Part shown: positions 10,979 through 22,828 of the stretch, piece by piece
Layout of the letters: each line of letters starts with the position of its first letter
Numbering within the stretch: position 1 is the first letter of the stretch
Assembly (NCBI RefSeq): GCF_000321045.1
Contig: NZ_HE578945.1
Location: forward strand, 752,179-816,178
DNA: 64,000 bases
From: Phytobacter massiliensis JC163
Lineage (GTDB): Bacteria; Pseudomonadota; Gammaproteobacteria; Enterobacterales; Enterobacteriaceae
Direction: 5' to 3'
The notes under the pieces: generated by a model
Told to the model about the DNA's origin: nothing
Databases searched by the model: none
The model's input: the letters and a program-made list of their open reading frames with translations, nothing else
Made by a program: the position numbers and the translations under genes

Positions 10979-12556
10979 ATGAAAACACGTAAAATTGGAC
11001 TGGTTAACTACCTCGCCTACGGTTCAGGCGATTTCCTTGGAGCGGGCACCACTGCGTTGACCGCTGCATGGCTGTTGTACTTCTACACGACTTTCTGCGG
11101 TCTGACGCCTATCGAAGCGACATTTATCTTTGCCGCCGCCAGGGTACTGGACGCGGTAGTCAGCCCGCTGATGGGCTTTTTAACGGATAACTTCGGCTCC
11201 ACCTGGCTTGGTAAACGCTTTGGTCGCCGCAAGTTCTTTATCCTGTTAGGTATCCCCTGCGTATTCAGCTACTCCATTATGTGGGTCGGGGATATGAGCT
11301 TCTGGTACTACCTGCTGACCTATCTGCTGTTTGATGTGGTCTATACCATGATCCTGGTGCCGTACGAAACGCTGGTGCCGGAGATGACCGACGACTTCAA
11401 ACAGAAGACCAAATTTTCCGGGGCGCGTATCTCCATGGCGCAAATGTCCGCGATTCTGGCCTCTTTCCTGCCGGGCATTCTGTTAACCCATTTTGGCAAA
11501 GACAACCCCATCTCCTTCTTCTACGCGAGCCTGGTGTTCTCGGTGCTGTGCGCCCTGATGCTCACCTTCGTCTGGTGCTTTACCTGGGAGCGTCCGCGTG
11601 AAGACTGGACCGAAGCCGCGCTGCGTGCGGAAGAAGAGAAGAAACACCTGACCCTTGGCCAGAGCCTGAGCCGCCTGTTTGTGGAACTGAGCTCCACGCT
11701 GCGTATCAAAATTTTCCGCCAGCATCTGGGCATGTACCTGGGCGGCTATATCGCGCAGGACGTTTTTAACGCGGTCTTTACTTACTATGTGGTCTTCGTC
11801 CTGATGCAGGAGGCCTCCGTCGCGTCCAACCTGATGGGCACGATGGCCATCTTCCAGTTTATCGCCGTTATCGCGATGATCCCGCTGTGCATCCGTTTCG
11901 GACCCGCGCCCTCCTACCGTATGGTGGTGGTGCTGTTCGGCCTGAGCGCCGCGTCGTTCGCCGTACTCTACTGGGCTGGCCTGAGCGATATCTACGCGCT
12001 GCTGCTGCTGGTCTCTGCCGTTGCCGGTCTGGGCCGTGGCGGTATCAACTATGTACCGTGGAACACCTACACCTATATCGCGGATATCGATGAAGTGGTC
12101 ACCGGCCAGCGCCGTGAAGGGATCTTCGCCGGCATTATGACCCTGACCCGTAAAGCCTCTCAGGCAGGCGCGGTGATGCTGGTAGGCATCATTATGCAGG
12201 CCTCCGGTTTTGTCTCCGGGCAGAAAACACAGCTGCCGGAAGTGAGCCACACCATTCTGATGGTGATGTGCTTCGGCACGCTGCTGGTGCTGGCCTGCGG
12301 CTTCCTGGTCTCCCTGCGCTTCAAACTGAACCTGAAAACCCACGGCGTACTGCGTGAAGAGACCGCGAAAATGCGTGAAACTGGCCGCGCCATGCCGGAG
12401 AGCGTGACGCCGGAAGCGCGCGCCACCGTAGAGATGCTGGCGGGCCTGCCGTACGAATCTCTGTGGGGCAATAACAACATCGGCTATCTGAATCGTAATA
12501 AACCTGCCGCGCCGTCTCTGAAAGAGAGCGCGTCACTGAAATCGACTTACAACTGA
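10979..12556 (+). CDS. GPH-family oligogalacturonide/rhamnogalacturonide transporter (RhiT/TogT-like)
   Basis: 525-residue inner-membrane symporter of the glycoside-pentoside-hexuronide:cation family. About 12 TM segments; near the N-terminus the family feature NYLAYGSGDFLGAG, and the loop 2-3 motif LGKRFGRRKFF typical of GPH/MFS carriers. A long charged cytoplasmic tail follows TM12 (from about residue 440). In pectinolytic enterobacteria the relatives RhiT and TogT import unsaturated rhamnogalacturonides or oligogalacturonides and pair with a GH105 hydrolase, as here, 10 bases downstream. ATG at 10979 chosen over TTG at 10970 by the family N-terminus (MKTRKIG). Exact substrate is inferred. 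Confidence 0.85.
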   Translation: MKTRKIGLVNYLAYGSGDFLGAGTTALTAAWLLYFYTTFCGLTPIEATFIFAAARVLDAVVSPLMGFLTDNFGSTWLGKRFGRRKFFILLGIPCVFSYSIMWVGDMSFWYYLLTYLLFDVVYTMILVPYETLVPEMTDDFKQKTKFSGARISMAQMSAILASFLPGILLTHFGKDNPISFFYASLVFSVLCALMLTFVWCFTWERPREDWTEAALRAEEEKKHLTLGQSLSRLFVELSSTLRIKIFRQHLGMYLGGYIAQDVFNAVFTYYVVFVLMQEASVASNLMGTMAIFQFIAVIAMIPLCIRFGPAPSYRMVVVLFGLSAASFAVLYWAGLSDIYALLLLVSAVAGLGRGGINYVPWNTYTYIADIDEVVTGQRREGIFAGIMTLTRKASQAGAVMLVGIIMQASGFVSGQKTQLPEVSHTILMVMCFGTLLVLACGFLVSLRFKLNLKTHGVLREETAKMRETGRAMPESVTPEARATVEMLAGLPYESLWGNNNIGYLNRNKPAAPSLKESASLKSTYN

Positions 12557-12566
12557 GGTTAAGAAT

Positions 12567-13707
12567 ATGAAGGTTTGGCCTGTCAAACATAGCCCGTTAC
12601 TTTGCCAGCCAGAGCGTTTTATCGCCCGCGACGAGCTTAAATCATTGATTCAGAAGGTGACTCATAATCTGGTCAATATTCACGACACCACCGGCGAGTT
12701 CTTACTGCGGCTTGACGACGGGCGCGTGATTGACACCAAAGGATGGGCAGGCTGGGAATGGACTCACGGCGTGGGCCTGTACGGTATGTACCAGTACTAT
12801 CGCCAGACCGGCGATGAGACGGTGCGTGACATTATCGATGGCTGGTTCGCCGACCGCTTTGCCGAAGGCGCGACCACCAAAAACGTGAATACCATGGCGC
12901 CGTTCCTGACGCTGGCGTATCGCTATGAAGAGACCGGCAACCCGGCTTATCTGCCGTGGCTGGAGAGCTGGGCGGAGTGGGCGATGTATGAAATGCCGCG
13001 TACCGAGCACGGCGGCATGCAGCACATTACCCTGGCGGAAGAGAACCATCAGCAGATGTGGGACGACACGCTGATGATGACCGTGTTGCCGCTGGCGAAA
13101 ATCGGCAAGCTGCTTAAGCGCCCGGAGTATGTGGAGGAGGCGACCTACCAGTTCCTGCTTCACGTGCAGAACCTGATGGACCGGGAAAACCGGACTGTGG
13201 TTCCACGGCTGGAGCTACGAAGGTAGCCACAACTTTGCCCACGCCCGCTGGGCGCGTGGCAACAGCTGGCTGACCATCGTGATTCCTGACTTCCTGGAGC
13301 TGGTGGACCTGCCGGAAAACAACGCCGTGCGCCGTTATCTGGTGCAGGTGCTGAACGCGCAGATTGCAGCCCTGGCGAAATGCCAGCACGAGAGCGGCCT
13401 GTGGCACACGCTGTTAGACGATCCAGACTCGTACCTGGAAGCGTCGGCCACCGCCGGGTTCGCCTACGGCATTCTGAAAGCGGTGCGGAAGCGTTATGTT
13501 GACCCGCACTACGCGCAGGTCGCGGAAAACGCGATCCGGGCAGTGGTGAAGAACATCTCGCCGGAAGGGGAACTGCTGCAGGTCTCGTTTGGCACCGGCA
13601 TGGGCAGCGATCTTGAGTTCTACCGCCAGATCCCGCTCACCTCCATGCCTTACGGCCAGGCAATGGCGATGCTCTGCCTGACCGAGTATCTGCGCAAGTA
13701 TTTTTAG
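12567..13707 (+). pseudogene. GH105 unsaturated rhamnogalacturonyl/glucuronyl hydrolase (RhiN/YteR-like), frameshifted
   Basis: Cytoplasmic glycoside hydrolase family 105 protein that would remove the unsaturated uronic acid from imported disaccharides, releasing a product that becomes keto-deoxy-sugar. The first frame gives 219 residues up to a TAG at 13224-13226, including KGWAGWEWTHGV and the catalytic-Asp region MWDDTLMM (about 164-171). After the A-run at 13186-13189 the family sequence continues in the +1 frame (TGLWFHGWSYEGSHNFAHAR, then WARGNSWL) to the stop at 13707. Removing one A restores a product of about 379 residues, normal for GH105. So this is a single-base insertion: a recent mutation or an assembly error. 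Codon use on both sides is ordinary. Confidence 0.85.
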
Positions 13708-13726
13708 ACCTTGCACCTGTGCACCA

Positions 13727-13757
13727 TAAAAAACCCGGCAATCGCCGGGTTTTTCTT
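13727..13757. terminator. Bidirectional terminator between the GH105 gene and argS
   Basis: Stem AACCCGGC / GCCGGGTT with a short AATC loop, A-run on the left and T-run on the right, so it can stop transcription from both the GH105 operon and the convergent argS. Confidence 0.85.
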
Positions 13758-13768
13758 TACTCAAACTG

Positions 13769-13836
13769 TAGCCCGGATAAGGCGTTACGCCGCATCCGGG
13801 AGTCCCGGGTGCGCTGTTCGCTTACCCGGGCTACGC
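13769..13836. repeat. Pair of inverted REP elements (BIME)
   Basis: GTAGCCCGGATAAGGCG ... CGCATCCGGGA (13769-13801) faces CCCGGGTGCG ... TTACCCGGGCTAC (13804-13836). Same two units as at 6856-6934. It lies between convergent genes, a common place for BIMEs. Confidence 0.85.
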
Positions 13837-13862
13837 CGTTCCCTATATTCAGGCGTTTGGCT

Positions 13863-15596
13863 TTACATCTTCTCAACGGTTTCGATACCCAGCGTCTCAA
13901 GCCCCTGCTTAAGCGTCTTCGCGGTCAGCAGCGCCAGTTTCAGGCGGCTGTTACGCACTTCGTCGTTTTCCGCGCTGAGGATCGGGCAGTGTTCGTAAAA
14001 GCCGGAGAACAGTCCCGCCAGATCGTAGAGGTAAGCACACATGACATGCGGCGTCCCTTCGCGCGCAACCACGTTGAGGGTCTCTTCGAACTGCAACAGG
14101 CGCGCGGCCAGCTGCGCTTCACGATCTTCATTAATCACCACTTTCGCGGCGTTCAGGGCGCTCTCTTCAATCCCCGCTTTGCGGAAGACAGAAAGCACGC
14201 GGGTGTACGCGTACTGCATATACGGCGCGGTGTTACCTTCAAACGCCAGCATATTGTCCCAGTCGAACACGTAATCGGTGGTGCGGTTTTTCGACAGATC
14301 CGCATATTTCACCGCGCCGATACCCACGGCGTTAGCCAGTTTTTCCAGCTCATCGGCAGGCATGTCCGGGTTCTTCTCCGCGACCAGACGGCGGGCGCGC
14401 TCCAGCGCTTCATCCAGCAGATCGGCCAGTTTTACCGTGCCTCCGGCGCGGGTTTTGAACGGCTTGCCGTCTTTACCCAGCATCATGCCGAACATATGGT
14501 GTTCCAGCGGCACGGACGCCGGCACGTAGCCCGCTTTGCGCACGATAGTCCATGCCTGCATCAGGTGCTGATGCTGACGGGAGTCGATGTAGTAGAGCAC
14601 GCGGTCGGCATGCAAAGTTTCATAGCGGTATTTTGCGCAGGCGATATCGGTGGTGGTATAGAGGAAGCCGCCATCTTTCTTCTGGATGATGACCCCCATC
14701 GGCTCGCCTTCTTTATTTTTGAACTCATCCAGGAACACCACCGTGGCTCCCTCGCTTTCCACCGCCAGACCTTTGGCTTTCAGATCGGCGACGATACCCG
14801 GCAGCATCGGGTTATACAGGCTTTCGCCCATTACATCGTTGCGGGTCAGCGTGACGTTCAGACGATCGTAGGTGATCTGGTTCTGGGACATGGTAATGTC
14901 CACCAGCTTGCGCCACATCTGCAGGAAGTATTCATCGCCGCCCTGCAGCTTGACGACATAGCTGCGCGCGCGTTCGGCGAAAGCTTCGTCTTCATCGTAG
15001 TGCTTTTTAGCGTCGCGATAGAAGCCTTCCAGGTCAGCCAGCGCCATTTCACCGGCGTTCTCCTGCTGCTGCAGCTCAAGCCAGGCAATCAGCATCCCAA
15101 ACTGGGTGCCCCAGTCGCCGACGTGGTTGGCGCGAATGACGTTATGGCCGAGAAACTCCAGCGTGCGCACCGCCGCGTCGCCGATAATCGTCGAGCGCAG
15201 ATGGCCTACGTGCATCTCTTTCGCCACGTTCGGCGCGGAATAATCAACAACGATGGTCTGCGGCTGTGGCTGCGCAACGCCCAGGCGTTCCGACTGCAGC
15301 GCCTGCTCAACGTGCTGTGCCAGGAACGCCGGATCGAGGAAAATATTAATAAAGCCAGGCCCGGCGATTTCAACTTTGCTGGCAATGCCGTTGAGATCCA
15401 GGTGAGTCAAAACCTGCTCGGCCAGCTGTCGCGGCGCCATGCCCAGCTTTTTGGCGATAGCCATCACGCCGTTGGCCTGATAGTCGCCGAACTGAACTTT
15501 GGCTGACTGACGGACCTGCGGTTCGCAATCCGCGTTCGCACCTGCGGCAATAAGCGCCTGACTGACTTTTTCTGAGAGGAGAGCCTGAATATTCAC
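13863..15596 (-). CDS. argS: Arginyl-tRNA synthetase
   Basis: 577 residues, the E. coli length; class I synthetase charging tRNA-Arg. N-terminal Add-1 domain, Rossmann catalytic core with the HIGH motif as HVGH ([16 protein letters not shown], about 122-137), a KMSKS-equivalent region KPFKTRAGG around 380, and the DALR anticodon-binding domain at the C-terminus ending in VEKM. Single-gene unit, convergent with the GH105 gene and divergent from yecM. Confidence 0.98.
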   Translation of the reverse strand: MNIQALLSEKVSQALIAAGANADCEPQVRQSAKVQFGDYQANGVMAIAKKLGMAPRQLAEQVLTHLDLNGIASKVEIAGPGFINIFLDPAFLAQHVEQALQSERLGVAQPQPQTIVVDYSAPNVAKEMHVGHLRSTIIGDAAVRTLEFLGHNVIRANHVGDWGTQFGMLIAWLELQQQENAGEMALADLEGFYRDAKKHYDEDEAFAERARSYVVKLQGGDEYFLQMWRKLVDITMSQNQITYDRLNVTLTRNDVMGESLYNPMLPGIVADLKAKGLAVESEGATVVFLDEFKNKEGEPMGVIIQKKDGGFLYTTTDIACAKYRYETLHADRVLYYIDSRQHQHLMQAWTIVRKAGYVPASVPLEHHMFGMMLGKDGKPFKTRAGGTVKLADLLDEALERARRLVAEKNPDMPADELEKLANAVGIGAVKYADLSKNRTTDYVFDWDNMLAFEGNTAPYMQYAYTRVLSVFRKAGIEESALNAAKVVINEDREAQLAARLLQFEETLNVVAREGTPHVMCAYLYDLAGLFSGFYEHCPILSAENDEVRNSRLKLALLTAKTLKQGLETLGIETVEKM

Positions 15597-15784
15597 CTGG
15601 ATACCTTACGTTTATGACGCGGCGCGAAAGGGCGGGCCGCGGTGTTATCAACAAAGGCGGGAGTATACTGCAAATGCCCGCAGGCGTCAGCCCTGCAACC
15701 GCAGCGGTAATGCCGCAATGCGGGTTGGTTAGCGCGCGGGAAGCAGGTAAATTAACGCCCAGATAAAACCACACGGATAAACCT

Positions 15785-16345
15785 ATGGCTAGCTGGCAAC
15801 ATATTGATGAACTGCAGGACCTGACGGCGGATCTTACCCGCTTTACGGACGATCTTACTCACCTGACAACCCGTCTCGGTCTGGATATCGCGCCGCTGTT
15901 TGCCGATCATATCTCGCTGCGCTGCCATCAGAATACAACGGCGGAACGCTGGCGACGCGGCCTTGAGCAGTGCGGCGCGTTGCTTTCCGAGAATATTATC
16001 AACGGCAGGCCGATTTGCCTGTTTACCCTGGCCGAGCCGATCCGCGTCGCCCACTGGGCCTTTACGGTTGTTGAGCTGCCGTGGCCGGGTGAAAAGCGCT
16101 ATCCCCACGAAGGCTGGGAACATATTGAAATCGTGCTGCCGGGGCCGCCGGAGACGCTCAATGCCAGGGCGCTGGCGCTGCTGGCCGACGACGGTCTCAG
16201 CCAGCCGGGGATCTCGGTTAAAACCAGCTCGCCGAAAGGGGAGCGGGAGCGTCTGCCGAACCCGACGCTTGCGGTGACCGATGGCAAAGTGACGGTGAAA
16301 TTTCACCCCTGGTCTATTGAAGAGATTGTCGCCAGCGAACGTTAA
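15785..16345 (+). CDS. yecM: VOC-fold protein YecM
   Basis: 186 residues, close to E. coli YecM (188). A cytoplasmic protein of the YecM family with the vicinal-oxygen-chelate fold; a structure suggests a metal-dependent enzyme but the substrate is unknown. Candidate metal ligands visible are His in [10 protein letters not shown], the Glu/His pair in [12 protein letters not shown] and His in VKFHPWS. It precedes cutC by 22 bases and is probably cotranscribed with it. Confidence 0.93.
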   Translation: MASWQHIDELQDLTADLTRFTDDLTHLTTRLGLDIAPLFADHISLRCHQNTTAERWRRGLEQCGALLSENIINGRPICLFTLAEPIRVAHWAFTVVELPWPGEKRYPHEGWEHIEIVLPGPPETLNARALALLADDGLSQPGISVKTSSPKGERERLPNPTLAVTDGKVTVKFHPWSIEEIVASER

Positions 16346-16367
16346 TGCGCCAGCAAAGGAAAGAAAA

Positions 16368-17108
16368 ATGACGATTCTGGAAATCTGTTGTTATAGCGTC
16401 GAGTGCGCGGCGCTCGCCGAGCGCGAGGGCGCCGACCGAATTGAGCTCTGTAGCGCGCCCAAAGAAGGGGGGCTGACCCCCTCTGTCGGCGTACTGCGCG
16501 AAGCGCGAAAGCGGATAACGATCCCCGTACATCCTATCGTGCGCCCGCGCGGCGGCGACTTTTGCTACAGCGAGAGTGAGTTCAGCGCCATGCTGGAGGA
16601 TATCCGTTTCATCCGCGAACTGGGTTTCCCGGGGCTGGTGACCGGCGTGCTGAATGAAGACGGAGGGGTTGATACTGCGCGAATGCGGCAAATTATGCAG
16701 GCCGCGCAGGGGATGGCGGTCACTTTTCATCGCGCTTTCGATATGTGCGCAAATCCTGTTGAAGCCTTTGATGTATTAGGAGAATTGGGCGTCGCCCGCA
16801 TCCTGACATCGGGGCAACAGGCGACGGCGGAAAAAGGAATTTCATTAATTGTGGAACTTAATGCCCGATCCGGTGTTCCAATCATTATGGCGGGTGCTGG
16901 CGTTCGCGCCGCCAACCTGGAACACTTTCTCGACGCAGGCGTCAGGGAAGTGCACAGTTCGGCGGGGCAGTATAGCCCATCGCCCATGCGCTATCGCAAT
17001 ACCGGATTATCCATGTCGTCGGATGCCAGTGCGGATGAATACTCCCGCTATGGCGTAGACGGCAAGGCTGTGGCGACGATGAAAGCCCTCATAGTCGGTC
17101 GTCCGTAA
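16368..17108 (+). CDS. cutC: CutC family protein
   Basis: 246-residue TIM-barrel protein (E. coli 248), historically linked to copper tolerance. In E. coli that phenotype was later traced to the MicL sRNA transcribed from the 3' part of the gene, and the same arrangement is visible here. Family segments: LEICCYS at the N-terminus, [16 protein letters not shown] about 46-61, TFHRAFDMC about 121-129, and [13 protein letters not shown] near 175. Start at 16368 after AAAGGAAAG; the upstream open frame overlapping yecM is not used. No enzyme activity is firmly assigned. torYZ, which follow cutC in E. coli K-12, are missing. Confidence 0.95.
   Translation: MTILEICCYSVECAALAEREGADRIELCSAPKEGGLTPSVGVLREARKRITIPVHPIVRPRGGDFCYSESEFSAMLEDIRFIRELGFPGLVTGVLNEDGGVDTARMRQIMQAAQGMAVTFHRAFDMCANPVEAFDVLGELGVARILTSGQQATAEKGISLIVELNARSGVPIIMAGAGVRAANLEHFLDAGVREVHSSAGQYSPSPMRYRNTGLSMSSDASADEYSRYGVDGKAVATMKALIVGRP
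16853..16881 (+). promoter_or_regulatory. Sigma-E promoter of micL inside cutC
   Basis: GGAACTT at 16853-16859 and TCCAA at 16877-16881, spaced 17 bases, resemble the RpoE consensus (GGAACTT, TCnAA). A start near 16886 gives about 303 bases to the terminator at 17188, close to the 307-nt MicL primary transcript of E. coli. Confidence 0.7.
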
Positions 17109-17188
17109 CCGTTTTTTACCGCGCATCATGTCGCCCAATGTGATGCTTGCTCGTACCAGGCCCCTGCATTTCACAGGGGTCTTTTTTT
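16886..17188 (+). ncRNA. micL: MicL small RNA (3' end of cutC; processed MicL-S about 17109-17188)
   Basis: Envelope-stress sRNA made from the cutC 3' region. In E. coli, MicL is sigma-E dependent, is processed to an 80-nt 3' form (MicL-S), needs Hfq and represses lpp. Evidence here: the sigma-E-like promoter at 16853-16881, the matching length, 80 bases between the cutC stop and the end of the T-run, and the terminal stem CCCCTG/CAGGGG. Start is estimated; I did not verify the lpp pairing. Confidence 0.7.
17161..17188 (+). terminator. Rho-independent terminator of cutC/micL
   Basis: Stem CCCCTG / CAGGGG (17161-17166 and 17174-17179) closed by a CATTTCA loop, followed by TC and seven Ts. Confidence 0.9.
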
Positions 17189-17214
17189 ATGCTTTTTTCA
17201 GGTGAGAGCGGCGA

Positions 17215-18965
<1,751 letters not shown>

Positions 18966-19361
18966 CTAACGAAGGGAGAAAACCAACTCCCACGGCATGT
19001 ACCAGATGTTGGCGATTGCCATCAAAAGTAGCGCGCACCAGGTGGCGCTCATACCGGAGCGACGCCAGCGAAACAGACGGTGCTGAAAGCCGTAATAGTG
19101 CATCAGGCGACCTGCAATCAGCAGGATGCCGCAGACGTGCACCATCCAGGTCAGTGCGCCATTCATTTCCATAAACAATAATAAAATCAATGCAATGGGA
19201 ATGTACTCCACCGCATTGCCATGAATACGAATTGCGCTTTGCAATTCGCTAAAACCGCCGTCGCCATAGCTAACGCGGTATTGCATACGCAGACGAACAA
19301 CGTCGAACGAAAATTTAATGAGCAGCAACGCACCCAGCACGGCATACAGCGCGCTAACCAT
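18966..19361 (-). CDS. yecN: MAPEG-family membrane protein YecN
   Basis: 131 residues, the same length as E. coli YecN. Four hydrophobic segments (about 2-17, 45-65, 70-88, 105-125) and the MAPEG signature around EL-QSAIRIHGNAVEYIP, GRLMHYYGF. The superfamily includes glutathione-linked eicosanoid enzymes; the bacterial member has no proven reaction. It lies 39 bases upstream of cmoA on the same strand, so possibly cotranscribed. Confidence 0.94.
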   Translation of the reverse strand: MVSALYAVLGALLLIKFSFDVVRLRMQYRVSYGDGGFSELQSAIRIHGNAVEYIPIALILLLFMEMNGALTWMVHVCGILLIAGRLMHYYGFQHRLFRWRRSGMSATWCALLLMAIANIWYMPWELVFSLR

Positions 19362-19409
19362 ACCAACTCCCTTTAATACATGATGGCTTTACAATGATAG
19401 GTAATCCAT

Positions 19410-20228
19410 TCAGAAAAGAGAAGATTGCCGGGGAATGGACGGAGCAGTGCCGAGGGAGGGCAGCGCCTGGCGCAGATCGTCCCACAGCGTATCGACCAGC
19501 TCCGGCGCCTGCGCGATATCCGGCGTATGCAGGAACAGCCAGGGCGTCGCGGTGGCTTCCCACTGGGGCAGCTTATCCAGCCAGACATCAAACAGGGCGC
19601 GGTTCTGCGCCATATCATTGCTGCCGATAAAGCGCACCATCGGATCGCGCGCCGTTAACAGCGCGTGCACCGGAACTTTCGGTTTCTGCCGCTGGGCCAG
19701 GATCACCGCTTCATTGTCGGCAACCGCGCTGTGAACAGGGCGACTGTCGAGGATCACCCGGTTGACGCCGCGCTGATGAAGCCCGCGGTTAAGCTCCCGC
19801 TCCGCTTCACCTTTGGCGAAGAATTCCGGGTGGCGAACCTCTACACCATAGGTGAAATCAGCGGGAAGGGCGTCCAGATAGGCCCACAGCGCCGTGAGAT
19901 CGGCGGGGCCGAAGGCGGCGGGCAGTTGGAGCCAGTACTGCCCGATACGGTCTGCCAGCGGCGACATGCGGGTGAGGAACTCCCCGGTAAGATCGCCGCA
20001 CTGGCGCAGCGCCGCCTGATGGGTAATGGTGGCCGGAAATTTAAAACAAAAGCGAAAATCGTCGCCGGTCTGCGCGCGCCAGCGCTGGACTATCTCCGCT
20101 TTGGGGAGCGCATAGAGCGTGGTATTGCCCTCCACACAGTTAAAGTGGCGGGCATACTCTTCCAGGCTGGTGATACCCAGCCGCACCCATTTCGGGTGCG
20201 ACCACTGCGGCAGACCGATATAAATCAT
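19410..20228 (-). CDS. yecE: DUF72 protein YecE
   Basis: 272 residues, TIM-barrel fold DUF72. Visible family landmarks: [19 protein letters not shown] at the start, [11 protein letters not shown] near 58-68, VEVRHPEFF near 135, and the [10 protein letters not shown] segment near 198. No activity is established. The start overlaps the yecD stop by four bases, so the two form an operon. Confidence 0.93.
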   Translation of the reverse strand: MIYIGLPQWSHPKWVRLGITSLEEYARHFNCVEGNTTLYALPKAEIVQRWRAQTGDDFRFCFKFPATITHQAALRQCGDLTGEFLTRMSPLADRIGQYWLQLPAAFGPADLTALWAYLDALPADFTYGVEVRHPEFFAKGEAERELNRGLHQRGVNRVILDSRPVHSAVADNEAVILAQRQKPKVPVHALLTARDPMVRFIGSNDMAQNRALFDVWLDKLPQWEATATPWLFLHTPDIAQAPELVDTLWDDLRQALPSLGTAPSIPRQSSLF

Positions 20229-20791
20229 AGCGCGTCGAGGATCTCATCGGTGGTGCGCACGCGACCAATGCGCGGGAAAATATGCGTCATGCTGCCCTGG
20301 TGCTGCTCGGCGGTGGCGGCAGCGCAGGCGTCTTCAACCACCACCAGCTTAAAGCCCAGCTCCCAGGCGTTACGTGCGGTTGACTCGACGCCGATATTGG
20401 TGGAAATGCCGCACAGCACAATCGTGTCGATACCGCGACGGCGCAGCTGGAGTTCAAGGTCGGTGCCGTAAAACGCGCCCCACTGGCGTTTGGTCACTTC
20501 GATATCGCTCTCTGCTTTGCCGAGGGAAGCGGGGTAGGTCCACCAGTTATCCGGCAGCGCCTGAGCGGGGGCCTGCGCATCCACCGGCTGCTTGAGCGCT
20601 TCGGCATAATCCGCTGACCAGCCCACGCGCACCATGATCACCGGCGCGCCTTTAGCACGGAACGCCTGCGCCAGTTTCGCGGCGCGGTCAACCACCGTTT
20701 GCGCGCTGTAAGGGCCGCCCGCAAAAGGCAGGATGCCTTCCTGAAGGTCGATAACCACCAGCGCGGTGTTTGCAGTTTGTAGTTCCAGCAT
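20225..20791 (-). CDS. yecD: Isochorismatase-family hydrolase YecD
   Basis: 188-residue cysteine hydrolase. The [12 protein letters not shown] segment carries the catalytic Asp (about 16) and [18 protein letters not shown] the catalytic Cys (about 144) with the cis-peptide neighbourhood. Homologues hydrolyse isochorismate, nicotinamide or related amides; the substrate of this member is not known. First gene of yecD-yecE, divergent from aspS. Confidence 0.94.
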   Translation of the reverse strand: MLELQTANTALVVIDLQEGILPFAGGPYSAQTVVDRAAKLAQAFRAKGAPVIMVRVGWSADYAEALKQPVDAQAPAQALPDNWWTYPASLGKAESDIEVTKRQWGAFYGTDLELQLRRRGIDTIVLCGISTNIGVESTARNAWELGFKLVVVEDACAAATAEQHQGSMTHIFPRIGRVRTTDEILDAL

Positions 20792-20950
20792 AATAACTCC
20801 TGAAAAATAGATAAAATCCCGCTTACCTTACGCGTTATAACTGCCCCTGCGGTTTACAAATTTTGTTAGTTTTTGTGAGAATACGCACTAAGCGGGCAGC
20901 AAACGCTGCGTGCTGGCGGCGGCGGGCTTATCGCGGGCCATTATTTCCAG

Positions 20951-20956
20951 TATAAT
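20951..20956 (+). promoter_or_regulatory. -10 element of the probable aspS promoter
   Basis: A perfect TATAAT sits 101 bases before the aspS start in the yecD-aspS divergent gap. No good -35 hexamer is visible at the usual spacing. Confidence 0.5.
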
Positions 20957-21057
20957 AGCCGCCTTTTTTCATCCAGTTGTGACATTCAGCTAAAGCTGTG
21001 ACTGGTCGCCTGCGTGGCGGGCAACAATCAGCCTGCGGCTAAGTTAAGGGATATCTC

Positions 21058-22827
21058 ATGCGTACAGAATATTGCGGACAGCTGCGTAAGACCCACGTTG
21101 GGCAGCAGGTGACGCTGTGTGGTTGGGTCAATCGTCGTCGTGACCTCGGCAGCCTTATTTTTATTGATATGCGTGACCGCGAAGGCATCGTTCAGGTCTT
21201 CTTCGATCCGGATGCCGAGTCGTTCAAGCAGGCTTCCGAATTGCGTAATGAGTTCTGTATCCAGATTACCGGCACCGTGCGTGCGCGCGACGACAAAAAC
21301 GTCAACAGCGACATGGCTACCGGCGAAGTGGAAGTGTTCGCGACCCAGCTGACCATCATCAACCGCTCTGAGCCGCTGCCGCTGGACTCCAACCAGGTCA
21401 ACACCGAAGAAGCGCGTCTGAAATACCGCTACCTGGATCTGCGCCGCCCGGAAATGGCGCAGCGCCTGAAAACCCGCGCGAAAATCACCAGCTTCGTGCG
21501 CCGCTTTATGGACGATCACGGCTTCCTTGATATCGAAACCCCGATGCTGACCAAAGCCACCCCGGAAGGGGCGCGCGACTACCTGGTGCCTTCCCGGGTA
21601 CATAAAGGCAAGTTCTACGCGCTGCCGCAGTCTCCACAGCTCTTTAAACAGCTGCTGATGATGTCCGGCTTTGACCGCTATTATCAAATCGTTAAATGTT
21701 TCCGCGATGAAGACCTGCGCGCCGACCGTCAGCCGGAATTCACCCAGATCGATGTGGAAACCTCCTTTATGACCGCGCCGCAGGTGCGTGAAGTCATGGA
21801 AAAACTGATCCGCAATCTGTGGCTGGATGTGAAGGGCGTGGATCTGGGCGACTTCCCAATCATGACCTTTGCCGAAGCGGAACGTCGCTACGGCTCCGAC
21901 AAACCGGATCTGCGTAACCCGATGGAGCTGGTGGATGTCGCCGACCTGCTTACCGGCGTCGAGTTCGCGGTATTCGCGGGCCCGGCCAACGATCCGAAAG
22001 GCCGTGTCGCGGCGCTGCGCGTTCCGGGCGGCGCATCGTTAAGCCGCAAACAGATCGACGACTACGGCAACTTCGTTAAGATTTACGGCGCGAAAGGGCT
22101 GGCGTACATCAAAGTCACCGAGCGTGCGAAAGGGCTGGAGGGTATCAACAGCCCGGTAGCGAAATTCCTGAACGCGGAAATTGTGGAGGCTATTCTTGCC
22201 CGCACCGGCGCGCAGGACGGAGATATGATTTTCTTCGGCGCCGATAATAAAAAAGTGGTTGCCGACGCCCTCGGCGCGCTGCGCCTCAAGCTGGGTAAAG
22301 ATCTTAATCTCACCGACGAAGCCAAATGGGCGCCGCTGTGGGTTATCGACTTCCCGATGTTTGAAGACGACGGCGAAGGCGGCCTGACCGCCATGCACCA
22401 CCCGTTCACCTCGCCGAAAGATATGACCGCCGCCGAGCTGAAAGCGGCGCCGGAAGAGGCCGTCGCCAACGCTTACGATATGGTTATCAACGGCTATGAA
22501 GTGGGCGGTGGTTCCGTGCGTATTCACAGCGGCGAAATGCAGCAGACGGTCTTTGGCATTCTGGGCATTAACGAGCAGGAGCAGCGCGAGAAATTCGGCT
22601 TCCTGCTGGACGCGCTGAAATACGGCACCCCGCCGCATGCGGGCCTGGCCTTCGGTCTGGATCGTCTGACCATGCTGCTGACCGGCACCGATAATATTCG
22701 TGACGTTATCGCCTTCCCGAAAACCACCGCCGCGGCCTGCCTGATGACCGAAGCGCCAAGCTTCGCCAACCCGGCAGCGCTGAGCGAGCTGGGCATCGAG
22801 GTGGTGAAAAAGGAAGAGAAAAACTGA
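21058..22827 (+). CDS. aspS: Aspartyl-tRNA synthetase
   Basis: 589-residue class II synthetase. N-terminal OB-fold anticodon domain (about 1-110), catalytic core with motif 2 ([18 protein letters not shown], about 217-234), the bacterial GAD insertion (about 290-420), and motif 3 ([13 protein letters not shown], about 531-543). Start follows AAGGGATATCTC and matches the E. coli N-terminus [10 protein letters not shown]. nudB begins two bases after the stop. Confidence 0.98.
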   Translation: MRTEYCGQLRKTHVGQQVTLCGWVNRRRDLGSLIFIDMRDREGIVQVFFDPDAESFKQASELRNEFCIQITGTVRARDDKNVNSDMATGEVEVFATQLTIINRSEPLPLDSNQVNTEEARLKYRYLDLRRPEMAQRLKTRAKITSFVRRFMDDHGFLDIETPMLTKATPEGARDYLVPSRVHKGKFYALPQSPQLFKQLLMMSGFDRYYQIVKCFRDEDLRADRQPEFTQIDVETSFMTAPQVREVMEKLIRNLWLDVKGVDLGDFPIMTFAEAERRYGSDKPDLRNPMELVDVADLLTGVEFAVFAGPANDPKGRVAALRVPGGASLSRKQIDDYGNFVKIYGAKGLAYIKVTERAKGLEGINSPVAKFLNAEIVEAILARTGAQDGDMIFFGADNKKVVADALGALRLKLGKDLNLTDEAKWAPLWVIDFPMFEDDGEGGLTAMHHPFTSPKDMTAAELKAAPEEAVANAYDMVINGYEVGGGSVRIHSGEMQQTVFGILGINEQEQREKFGFLLDALKYGTPPHAGLAFGLDRLTMLLTGTDNIRDVIAFPKTTAAACLMTEAPSFANPAALSELGIEVVKKEEKN

Positions 22828-22828
22828 T

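Noticed and set aside
13719..15506. 595-codon plus-strand frame opposite argS
   Set aside because: Shadow of argS with His/Arg-rich composition typical of antisense frames.
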